Part shown: positions 56,307 to 63,872 of the stretch, one piece after another
Layout: each line of letters begins with the position of its first letter
Position numbering within the stretch: the stretch's first letter is position 1
From: Bacillus sp. T3
GTDB lineage: Bacteria; Bacillota; Bacilli; Bacillales; Cytobacillaceae
Assembly: GCF_033449965.1 (NCBI RefSeq)
Contig: NZ_CP137761.1
Location: 1,364,001 to 1,428,000 of the forward strand
DNA length: 64,000 nucleotides
Direction of reading: 5' to 3'
Program-made: the position numbers and the translations under genes
The notes under the pieces: model-generated
What the model saw: the letters and a program-made list of their open reading frames with translations, nothing else
What the model was told of the DNA's origin: nothing
Databases searched by the model: none

Positions 56307-56546
56307 TGTTTCCAGCTCCTTTATCATATTAAGAATATAAAAGCATAAAATGTTCGAAACGATATAATTTAGCGTCTTATATTTATGAATAAAGATATTG
56401 CTTAAGATTACGTTTCGATGGTAGGATGATAATAATAGTAAATGTTTTGAAATTTCCCACAGTTGTTAATTGGGGAAGTAATTTTTATGTATTTGGGTAT
56501 TATCCTACCCAATATCAAAAAAAATATAGATGCGAATGACAATAAG

Positions 56547-56705
56547 GGGAGAGACTACTCCATGTGGCGCCGAAGGAGCAAGCGTAAAAGCGAATCTCTC
56601 AGGCAAAAGAACTCTTATTCGACGCAGCTCTGGAGAGAGCTCCGAAATATTGGAGCCACCAAAGGGGACAGCCGTTTTCGGTAAACTTTCAGGTGCCAGG
56701 ACAGA
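56547..56705 (+). promoter_or_regulatory. Tandem glycine riboswitch
   Basis: Two glycine aptamers in series. The first (about 56547-56614) has GGGGAGAGAC, GCGCCGAAGGAGCAAGC and AATCTCTCAGGCAAAAG. The second (about 56632-56705) has GAGAGAGCTCC, CACCAAAGGGGACAGCC and CTTTCAGGTGCCAGGACAG. A terminator follows. Glycine binding permits expression of the glycine cleavage genes. Confidence 0.96.
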
Positions 56706-56746
56706 GACCACTCGTAAGAACAACGGGAGGTCTCTGTCTTTTTTTA
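56700..56746 (+). terminator. Expression-platform terminator of the glycine riboswitch
   Basis: ACAGAGACC (56701-56709) pairs with GGTCTCTGT (56729-56737), followed by a T-run. The 5' arm overlaps the end of the second aptamer. Confidence 0.92.
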
Positions 56747-56747
56747 T

Positions 56748-56930
56748 TTAGCTGTGTAAAAAACGTTGTTGATTTTTGGGCAACCTGTTGTTTGGAGCGG
56801 AAGGTGCGAGACTCCTGCGGGAGAAGGTGTCTTGGGAGACCCCACAGGCGCTAAAGCGCCGAGGAGGCTCCCAGACTCCCCGCGGAAAGGGAGTACCTGG
56901 AGCGGAAAGCAACAGACAAACTTAACAGTA
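56748..56930 (+). repeat. Full-length palindromic repeat, copy E
   Basis: 183 bp, same family as copy D but in opposite orientation: CCTGTTGTTTGGAGCGGAAG on the left, CCTGGAGCGGAAAGCAACAG on the right, GC-rich palindromic centre with GGCGCTAAAGCGCC. It lies between the riboswitch terminator and the gcvT ribosome site, within the 5' untranslated region. Confidence 0.85.
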
Positions 56931-56984
56931 TATTGGCACACCTGAAGCTCAAGATTTGTCTACTAATTTTTTAGGGGGAAGACG

Positions 56985-58097
56985 ATGACGAAGTTGAAAC
57001 GAACTCCTTTATTCGATGTATACAAGCAATTTGGTGCAAAAACAATTGATTTCGGTGGTTGGGAGCTACCGGTACAATTTTCTGGCATAAAAAATGAACA
57101 TGAAGCCGTCAGAACGAAAGCCGGCTTGTTTGATGTTTCTCATATGGGTGAAATTGAAGTAATGGGAGCTGACAGTCTTCAATACCTTCAAAAGATGATG
57201 ACAAATGATGTATCAAAATTAATGATTGGTCAGGCTCAGTATTCGGCAATGTGCTTCGAGAATGGTGGTACAGTAGACGATTTGCTCATTTATAAAAGAG
57301 CAAACGATCACTATTTGCTTGTCGTCAATGCATCCAATATTGATAAGGACTACCAATGGCTCGATAACCATTTACAAGGGGACGTACAGCTTGTTAATTT
57401 ATCAGAGCAAACAGCGCAACTTGCGTTACAAGGTCCTGCTTCCGAAAAAATTCTGCAAAAACTTTGCGCTGACATACAGTTAGTGGATATGGGATTTTTT
57501 CAATTTCAACAAGATGTAACGATTCAGGGATCGAAGGCATTAGTGTCTAGAACAGGTTATACCGGCGAGAATGGGTTTGAAATTTATTGTGAGGCAAAGG
57601 ATGCAATTCAAATTTGGAATGCAATTTTAGCTGCTGGAAGCGATGAAGGTGTAATCCCTTGTGGGTTAGGAGCAAGAGACACTTTGCGATTTGAGGCAAT
57701 GCTTGCACTATACGGTCAAGAACTAAGCCCTGACATCACTCCGATTGAGGCGGGAATAGGCTTTGCAGTAAAGATTAATAAGGAGACAGATTTTATTGGA
57801 AAAGCGGTGTTAAAAGAGCAGCGTGAAAAAGGAGCTCCGAGGAAGCTCGTCGGAATTGAAATGATTGATCGTGGGATACCAAGACATGGTTATCCAGTAT
57901 ATAAGGGTGAAGAATTAATTGGAGAAATCACAACGGGGACTCAATCGCCTACCTTAAAAAGAAATATTGGTTTAGCGCTATTAAAGACTGAGCAGTCATC
58001 TATTGATAATGAAGTGGAAGTAGAAATACGTGGGAAACGTTTAAAGGCAAAAATCGTGAAGACGCCTTTCTATAAAAAAACAACAACCAGTTTATAA
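56985..58097 (+). CDS. gcvT: Aminomethyltransferase, glycine cleavage T protein
   Basis: Transfers the methylene group from aminomethyl-lipoyl H protein to tetrahydrofolate, releasing ammonia. The 370-aa protein has the folate-binding GLFDVSHMGEIEV, RTGYTGENGFEIY and GARDTLRFEA motifs, and the C-terminal barrel with GYPVYKGEELIGEITTGTQS. ATG 56985 follows TTAGGGGGAAG. First gene of gcvT-gcvPA-gcvPB, under the glycine riboswitch. Confidence 0.97.
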   Translation: MTKLKRTPLFDVYKQFGAKTIDFGGWELPVQFSGIKNEHEAVRTKAGLFDVSHMGEIEVMGADSLQYLQKMMTNDVSKLMIGQAQYSAMCFENGGTVDDLLIYKRANDHYLLVVNASNIDKDYQWLDNHLQGDVQLVNLSEQTAQLALQGPASEKILQKLCADIQLVDMGFFQFQQDVTIQGSKALVSRTGYTGENGFEIYCEAKDAIQIWNAILAAGSDEGVIPCGLGARDTLRFEAMLALYGQELSPDITPIEAGIGFAVKINKETDFIGKAVLKEQREKGAPRKLVGIEMIDRGIPRHGYPVYKGEELIGEITTGTQSPTLKRNIGLALLKTEQSSIDNEVEVEIRGKRLKAKIVKTPFYKKTTTSL

Positions 58098-58116
58098 ATG
58101 ATGGAGGAGAGAACGA

Positions 58117-59463
58117 ATGAAGCATCGTTATTTACCAATGACCGAAAATGATAAGAATGAGATGCTCGCGACCATTGGTGTCGAAACGGTTGATGAGCTT
58201 TTTAGTGATATTCCTGAGAGAGTAAGATTTAAAGGAGAGTACCAAATAAAACCAGCAAAATCAGAGTCTGGGCTACTAAAAGAACTTGGTGTGCTTGCAG
58301 GAAAAAATGCTGATTTAAAAACGTATTCATCATTTCTCGGTGCCGGGGTATATGATCATTACATACCAACGATTGTCGATCATGTAATTTCACGATCTGA
58401 ATTTTATACAGCGTATACACCGTATCAGCCTGAGATTTCTCAGGGGGAGCTTCAAGCCATATTTGAATTTCAAACCATGATCTGTGAGCTGACTGGAATG
58501 GATGTGGCAAACTCCTCGATGTATGATGGTGGAACGGCACTGGCTGAAGCAGCGATGCTTAGTGCAGGTCAAACCCGACGAAAAAAAGTGCTCGTTTCTA
58601 GTGGTGTTCACCCAGAGTCGAAAGAAGTATTAAAAACATATGCAAAAGGGCAATACATTGACGTAATCGAACTCCCTTATGCTGATGGTATTGCGAATTT
58701 GGCAAAACTTGCTGAGATGATGACTGATGAAGTTGCGGCAGTCATTGTCCAATACCCAAACTTCTTCGGTCGAATTGAACCGCTAAAAGAAATTGAAGAG
58801 ATTGTTCATGCACATAAATCAATGTTCGTGGTTTCAAGTAACCCGCTCGCACTGGGTGCATTAACTCCTCCGGGACACTTTGGTGCAGATATTGTCGTTG
58901 GTGATGTCCAGCCCTTTGGAATACCAACCGCATTTGGGGGACCACATTGTGGCTATTTTGCTGTGACAAATAAATTAATGCGTAAGGTACCGGGGCGGTT
59001 GGTCGGGCAGACAGTTGATGAGAATGGAAAACGTGGCTACGTTCTGACCCTCCAAGCGCGTGAGCAGCATATTCGTCGTGATAAAGCGACTTCCAATATT
59101 TGCTCGAATCAAGCGCTCAATGCTCTTGCAGCATCGGTGGCGATGACAGCTTTAGGGAAGCAGGGTGTCAAAGAAATGGCGCTCGCCAATATTCAGAAGG
59201 CTCATTATGCTAAAAAATCCTTAGTGGAAGCCGGTATGACTGTTGTTTTTAACGGCCCCTCCTTTAATGAGTTTGTAATTAAATTAGAAAAGCCTGTCAA
59301 GGAAGTGAATCGTCTCCTACTTTCGAAAGGCATGATTGGCGGTTATGATCTAGGGCGCGACTTTCCTGAATTAAAGCACCATATGCTAGTCGCTGTTACG
59401 GAACTGCGCACGAAAGAAGAGATTGATGAATTTGTGAGAGAAGTGGGGGATCACCATGCTTAA
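58117..59463 (+). CDS. gcvPA: Glycine dehydrogenase (decarboxylating) subunit 1
   Basis: N-terminal half of the P protein, which decarboxylates glycine and passes the aminomethyl group to lipoyl-H protein. 448 aa, fold type I PLP family without the PLP lysine: SFLGAGVYDHYIPTIVDHV, TPYQPEISQGELQAIFEFQ and GDVQPFGIPTAFGGPHCGYF are typical. GGAGGAGAG precedes the ATG. Overlaps gcvPB by eight bases. Confidence 0.97.
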   Translation: MKHRYLPMTENDKNEMLATIGVETVDELFSDIPERVRFKGEYQIKPAKSESGLLKELGVLAGKNADLKTYSSFLGAGVYDHYIPTIVDHVISRSEFYTAYTPYQPEISQGELQAIFEFQTMICELTGMDVANSSMYDGGTALAEAAMLSAGQTRRKKVLVSSGVHPESKEVLKTYAKGQYIDVIELPYADGIANLAKLAEMMTDEVAAVIVQYPNFFGRIEPLKEIEEIVHAHKSMFVVSSNPLALGALTPPGHFGADIVVGDVQPFGIPTAFGGPHCGYFAVTNKLMRKVPGRLVGQTVDENGKRGYVLTLQAREQHIRRDKATSNICSNQALNALAASVAMTALGKQGVKEMALANIQKAHYAKKSLVEAGMTVVFNGPSFNEFVIKLEKPVKEVNRLLLSKGMIGGYDLGRDFPELKHHMLVAVTELRTKEEIDEFVREVGDHHA

Positions 59464-60914
59464 ACAGGATCAAGCGCTCATTTTTGAATGTAGTACTAAG
59501 GGGCGAATTGGCTATAGTTTGCCAGAAATGGATATCCAAGAGGTTGAACTAGAAAGCATAATCCCTTCAGAATATTTGCGCGAGGATGCACCGAACCTTC
59601 CTGAGGTTTCAGAGCTTGATATAATCCGACATTACACAGCATTGTCGAAGCGGAATCATGGACTCGATTCCGGCTTTTATCCACTAGGTTCATGTACAAT
59701 GAAATACAATCCGAAAATAAATGAATCAGTCGCGCGTTTTAACGGCTTTGCCCACCTTCATCCACTTCAGGATGAGAGCTCTGTTCAAGGAGCTCTTGAG
59801 CTTATGTATGACCTGCAGCAGCACCTTAAAGAAATTACAGGGATGGATGAGGTTACCTTGCAGCCAGCGGCCGGAGCCCATGGGGAATGGACTGGACTAA
59901 TGCTGATTCGTGCCCTGCATGAGGCGAATGGAGATGTGAAGCGGACTAAAGTCATTGTTCCCGATTCTGCGCATGGAACGAATCCTGCATCCGCAACAGT
60001 TGCTGGCCTCGAGACCGTCACCGTTAAATCAAATGAAGTCGGTTTGGTCGATCTTGATGATTTACGACGAGTTGTGGGGGAGGATACAGCAGCGTTAATG
60101 CTAACCAACCCGAACACACTTGGTCTGTTTGAGGAAAATATCGTGGAGATGGCCGAGATTGTTCATCGTGCTGGCGGAAAGCTTTATTATGATGGTGCGA
60201 ATCTTAATGCAGTATTATCAAAAGCAAGGCCAGGAGACATGGGCTTTGATGTCGTACATTTAAATTTGCATAAAACCTTTACCGGGCCACATGGTGGTGG
60301 CGGTCCTGGTTCAGGGCCAGTCGGCGTAAAAGCAGAGCTGATTCCGTTTTTTCCTAAACCAGTAGTTACGAAAAATAGAGATGAATATGTCTTAGATTAT
60401 GATCGGCCGCTATCGATTGGCCGTGTGAAACCGTATTATGGTAATTTCGGTATTAATGTACGGGCTTATACGTATATCCGTTCAATGGGGCCAGATGGAT
60501 TGAAGGCAGTAACGGAAAATGCAGTACTAAACGCAAATTATATGATGAGACGCCTTTCAGCTTATTATGATTTACCATTTGATAAGCATTGTAAGCATGA
60601 ATTTGTCCTGAGTGGTAAACGTCAGAAGAAGCTTGGGGTTCGGACACTTGATATTGCTAAGCGATTGCTTGATTTTGGCTATCATCCACCAACCATCTAC
60701 TTCCCGCTAAATGTCGAAGAGTGCATGATGATTGAACCGACTGAAACGGAGTCAAAGGAAACGCTTGATGCCTTTATTGATGTTATGATTCGGATTGCAA
60801 AAGAGGTAGAGGAAACACCAGAAATCGTTCAGGATGCTCCGCATACGACCGTAGTTAGTAGACTTGATGAAGCTTTAGCAGCACGAAAGCCAGGTGCTGC
60901 GCTATCAAAAGTAG
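59456..60914 (+). CDS. gcvPB: Glycine dehydrogenase (decarboxylating) subunit 2 (one-base insertion at the end)
   Basis: C-terminal half of the P protein with the PLP lysine in LNLHKTFTGPHGGGGPGSGP and PAAGAHGEWTGL. As written the frame runs to 60982 through a terminator and gives an unrelated tail. Removing one G of 60893-60894 gives ARKPVLRYQK and a stop at 60912-60914, just before the terminator, for 485 aa (B. subtilis 488). The surplus G creates CCAGG. Confidence 0.95.
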
Positions 60915-60923
60915 GCAAAAATA

Positions 60924-60970
60924 AAATAAGCACTTCCGCTTTTAACTGGTGGAAGTGCTTATCGTTTATT
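60924..60970. terminator. Bidirectional terminator between gcvPB and the FbpB-like gene
   Basis: ATAAGCACTTCC (60926-60937) pairs with GGAAGTGCTTAT (60951-60962); T-rich after, A-rich before. Confidence 0.9.
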
Positions 60971-60983
60971 TTGAAATTGTGAA

Positions 60984-61121
60984 TCAACGAGATACATGAG
61001 GTCTTGAATGCTTTTCGTCTATCTTTTTTTCTATTCGTTCCATTTCATAAGGATTGTTTTTGATTTCGAGCCGATTCTGAATAATGAGTTGTTGAAAGTT
61101 CTTACGGAATTTTCTTTTCAT
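60984..61121 (-). CDS. FbpB-family small basic protein
   Basis: 45 aa, very basic: MKRKFRKNFQQLIIQNRLEI, then KNNPYEMERIEKKIDEKH. This matches the FbpB family of small basic proteins. B. subtilis FbpB helps the iron-sparing sRNA FsrA, so an iron-linked role is possible. Start 61121 follows AAAGGAGGAGAC, an excellent ribosome site. A perfect palindrome lies just upstream (61136-61156). Confidence 0.82.
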   Translation of the reverse strand: MKRKFRKNFQQLIIQNRLEIKNNPYEMERIEKKIDEKHSRPHVSR

Positions 61122-61135
61122 AGTTGTCTCCTCCT

Positions 61136-61156
61136 TTGATATAAACATTATATCAA
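61136..61156. promoter_or_regulatory. Perfect 9-3-9 palindrome before the FbpB-like gene
   Basis: TTGATATAA-ACA-TTATATCAA. It lies 15 bases before the start codon, directly upstream of the ribosome site. It could be a repressor operator (it resembles Fur/PerR-type sites only loosely) or an mRNA hairpin. Confidence 0.5.
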
Positions 61157-61268
61157 TAGTATTAACTATATGAATAACTCAAATATTACAAAAAATCGAA
61201 CAATATCAAAAAAACACATACTTTGACAGATGGAAAGTGTTTTTTTTGTAAATAGAGTTTAAATTGAT

Positions 61269-61297
61269 AAAGGCCGATCATCGTTGATCGGCCTTTT
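61269..61297 (-). terminator. Terminator of yqhL
   Basis: AAAGGCCGATC / GATCGGCCTTT perfect stem. It lies just beyond the yqhL stop on the minus strand. Confidence 0.85.
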
Positions 61298-61302
61298 GCT
61301 TA

Positions 61303-61683
61303 TTATTTACTTTTAATCTTGCCAGTCCACTTTTTAAAGCCGCCTTGAAGATGCGAGAGGTCCTTATAACCTTTTTTATATAATAGTTGGGCTGCACGAC
61401 CACTTCGCGCCCCACTTTGGCAATAAAGGTAAACAGGTTTATCTGGGCGAATTTCCTTTATGCGCATTTTTAATTGTGAAAGAGGAATGTTTCTTGCACC
61501 AATAACATGACCTGCTTCGAATTCATTTGGTTCGCGAACATCAATTAATTGCGCTTTTCGATAACCGGCACGAAACTCTTCTTCTGTCAGAGTTTTAACG
61601 ATTTTACGTTGGTAGAACCATGTGATGACAGTGTAAATAAGGAAGGCTCCCAACATTATCAGTAAGATGTAAAGTGTATCCAA
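61303..61683 (-). CDS. yqhL: Membrane-anchored rhodanese YqhL
   Basis: 126 aa. One N-terminal membrane anchor (about residues 3-22), then a rhodanese domain: QLIDVREPNEFEAGHVIGA and the active-site cysteine in LYCQSGARSGRA. Sulfurtransferase substrate unknown. TTG 61683 start behind AAGGAG. B. subtilis yqhL also lies next to lipM. Confidence 0.9.
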   Translation of the reverse strand: MDTLYILLIMLGAFLIYTVITWFYQRKIVKTLTEEEFRAGYRKAQLIDVREPNEFEAGHVIGARNIPLSQLKMRIKEIRPDKPVYLYCQSGARSGRAAQLLYKKGYKDLSHLQGGFKKWTGKIKSK

Positions 61684-61871
61684 TGTTCCTTGCTCCTTTC
61701 AAGCTATCATAAGCCATATTTAATTATATAAGGGCAACTACCATAGAGTAAAGAAAATACCCAAAAAACTTTTTGATTGCAATTGGTGCAATGCGTATAG
61801 TTTTGTTTTCAGTATGCAGTTTGTTAGACTTTATAAATGTATGAACATTATAAAGTTGAGGTTGATGGGAT

Positions 61872-62708
61872 ATGGAAAAAGAAGTATGGCGTTTCATTGA
61901 TTCGGGAGATTGTTCGCCAGCTTTTAACATGGCGCTGGATGAAGCATTGTTAGATTGGCATAGCGTGGGGAAAATTCCACCGACGATCCGCTTTTATGGC
62001 TGGAGTCCTTCAACGCTTTCCATCGGTTATTTTCAAAAGGTAGAAAAAGAAATAGATATGGATGCTGTCAAAAGACATGGTTTAGGTTTTGTGCGTAGAC
62101 CTACAGGGGGGCGCGGTGTTTTGCATGAACACGAGCTCACATATAGCGTTATTGTTTCAGAAGACCACCCAGAAATGCCGAAAACTGTAACAGAAGCCTA
62201 TCGCGTTATTTCTGAAGGAATTTTGAAAGGATTTCAATATTTAGGGCTCGAAGCGTATTTTGCGGTTCCACGCTCGGAAGAAGAGAAGGAATCATTAAAA
62301 AATCCTCGATCTGCTGTTTGCTTTGATGCCCCAAGCTGGTATGAGCTAGTTGTGGAAGGTAGAAAGGTGGCAGGGAGTGCTCAGACTAGACAAAAAGGGG
62401 TCATCCTCCAGCACGGTTCGATTCTTTTAGACTTGGATGAGGATAAGTTGTTTAGTTTATTTAAATATCCTAATGAGCGAGTGAAAGAGCGAATGCAAAA
62501 GGCTTTTAAAAATAAAGCTGTAGCGATTAATGAAATTAGCAGCCGAAAAATTACCCTATCAGAAGCGAAAGATGCGTTTTGGAAGGGATTTTCAGAGGGC
62601 TTAAATATTGATTTAGTGCCATACGAATTAAACGAAGAGGAACTAGAATTTGTCCACAAGCTGGCCAAAGAGCGCTACGAAAATGATGGATGGAATTATA
62701 AGCGGTAA
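61872..62708 (+). CDS. lipM: Octanoyltransferase LipM
   Basis: Moves octanoyl from acyl carrier protein to the glycine cleavage H protein, the first step of lipoate assembly in Bacillus. The 278-aa BPL/LplA-type protein has RRPTGGRGVLHEHELTYSV, the acyl-carrying cysteine C150 (SAVCFDAPSWYE) and the lysine in GRKVAGSAQ. The link to the gcv operon close by is functional, since H protein receives the lipoyl group. Ribosome site is weak (GAGGTTGATGGGAT). Confidence 0.95.
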   Translation: MEKEVWRFIDSGDCSPAFNMALDEALLDWHSVGKIPPTIRFYGWSPSTLSIGYFQKVEKEIDMDAVKRHGLGFVRRPTGGRGVLHEHELTYSVIVSEDHPEMPKTVTEAYRVISEGILKGFQYLGLEAYFAVPRSEEEKESLKNPRSAVCFDAPSWYELVVEGRKVAGSAQTRQKGVILQHGSILLDLDEDKLFSLFKYPNERVKERMQKAFKNKAVAINEISSRKITLSEAKDAFWKGFSEGLNIDLVPYELNEEELEFVHKLAKERYENDGWNYKR

Positions 62709-62710
62709 AA

Positions 62711-62740
62711 AATAAAAAGCGATGATTCGCTTTTTATTTT
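62711..62740 (+). terminator. Terminator after lipM
   Basis: AAAAAGCGA / TTCGCTTTTT stem. Confidence 0.85.
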
Positions 62741-63050
62741 TTATGATTATTTTCTGAAAAAAAGAAGTGCAAGGTTTAAATTATGTTGAAATTTCTCTTT
62801 TTATGATGAATTTCCGCGATTTTCTCTTTATTTCTCTTAATTATAGATATTTTTAAGTTTGACAAAATAATGGTTTTTTGAATTGAACACAATATATAGT
62901 GGTGTCGAAAATATTGCGAACACAATATATTGAATTAAGCCGATGGATGTGATAACTTTATGATTATTAAAGAACAGCTAGATTTACAAATGGTTCTATC
63001 AAATGTCAAATGAGGACTTAGTAGAACAATTTTTTGAAGGAGATGTGATC
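62741..63050. other. nrdJ upstream region
   Basis: About 310 bases without a gene. TTGACA at 62859 is a good -35, though a matching -10 at standard spacing is not evident. Two NrdR boxes follow (62887-62935). Between them and the nrdJ start nothing further was recognised; no cobalamin riboswitch was seen. Confidence 0.5.
62887..62935 (+). promoter_or_regulatory. Tandem NrdR boxes
   Basis: ACACAATATATAGTGG (62887-62902) and ACACAATATATTGAAT (62920-62935), 33 bases apart start to start, i.e. about three helical turns. They fit the NrdR palindrome acaCwATATaTwGtgt, and two boxes at this spacing are typical before ribonucleotide reductase genes. Confidence 0.88.
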
Positions 63051-63872
63051 ATGTCTGTTGTGCTACCAAAAAAAATGAATATGAACATTGAGAGACTGAA
63101 CGAGGATATCCGATTATTTCCACAGGTGCATCCGATAACCCCTGATATGAATCTTACTCATAAAGGTGTATCAAGGCTTGTTATGCTAGATCGGTATACG
63201 TTTAAAGATACGGAAAAAATTACGCTAACATCTGGAGATTTCGTCGTTCTTACGATTAAAGAGGATCCAAAATTCCCAGCACGCGGACTTGGTTTTATTG
63301 TAGATATTGATTGGGAAAACAAGATGGCAACCGTTCTAGTTGATGAGGAATTCCGCGGAGTGTTAGATGATCCGCAGGAAGCGACGACTGGTGTAATCAG
63401 ACGTCCTCTTGATGTGATTGAGAAGCCTCTTGAGGTTTACTATGAGCAAATTGCCAAGCGTAATGCCACAGGTCTTTCTTCAGTCGAAAAAACGGAAGAG
63501 AAGCGGAAGGAATGGTTCGATAAGTTCTATCAAGAACTTGTGAACTTAAACTTTATACCGGCAGGTCGCGTATTATACGGTGCTGGAGCAGGCACAGAGG
63601 TAACGTTCTTTAACTGTTACGTTATGCCGTTTGTCCCGGATTCTCGTGAGGGGATTTCTGAGCACCGAAAGCAGGTCATGGAAATCATGAGCCGTGGCGG
63701 TGGAGTTGGAACGAATGGTTCAACGCTTCGTCCACGAAACACGCTGGCAAAAGGTGTAAATGGAAAATCATCCGGTTCAGTTTCCTGGTTGGATGATATT
63801 GCGAAGCTAACACATCTTGTTGAGCAAGGTGGGTCAAGACGTGGAGCTCAGATGATCATGCAAGCGGATTAA
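63051..63872 (+). CDS. nrdJ: Adenosylcobalamin-dependent ribonucleotide reductase NrdJ, 5' part (interrupted)
   Basis: Class II ribonucleotide reductase, which makes deoxyribonucleotides with vitamin B12 and without oxygen dependence. The first 273 residues match closely: VSRLVMLDRYTFKDTEKIT, PAGRVLYGAGAGTEVTFFN, SRGGGVGTNGSTLRPRNTL, QGGSRRGAQMIMQAD. A stop follows, and the sequence after it no longer resembles the family (normally some 850 aa). ATG 63051 is preceded by GAAGGAGATGTGATC. The gene is either split by an intron that starts at about 63872 or disrupted by an insertion. Confidence 0.9.
   Translation: MSVVLPKKMNMNIERLNEDIRLFPQVHPITPDMNLTHKGVSRLVMLDRYTFKDTEKITLTSGDFVVLTIKEDPKFPARGLGFIVDIDWENKMATVLVDEEFRGVLDDPQEATTGVIRRPLDVIEKPLEVYYEQIAKRNATGLSSVEKTEEKRKEWFDKFYQELVNLNFIPAGRVLYGAGAGTEVTFFNCYVMPFVPDSREGISEHRKQVMEIMSRGGGVGTNGSTLRPRNTLAKGVNGKSSGSVSWLDDIAKLTHLVEQGGSRRGAQMIMQAD

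Noticed and set aside
56463..56751. Short open frames across the glycine riboswitch
   Set aside because: They overlap conserved aptamer and terminator sequence and have no ribosome sites or homology.
4390..60914. Widespread gene decay (dnaG, nfo, adcB, ispG, pbpA, gluP, gcvPB as true pseudogenes)
   Set aside because: Each gene is restored to normal length by changing one base per break, with no other damage, and several are essential. Sequence error explains this better.
60915..60982. Extra C-terminal tail of GcvPB (residues ending WWKCLSFILKL)
   Set aside because: It is translation of a terminator hairpin after a frame break; the corrected frame stops at 60914.
62741..63050. Cobalamin riboswitch upstream of nrdJ
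   Set aside because: No B12-box-like sequence was seen; the region contains NrdR boxes instead.
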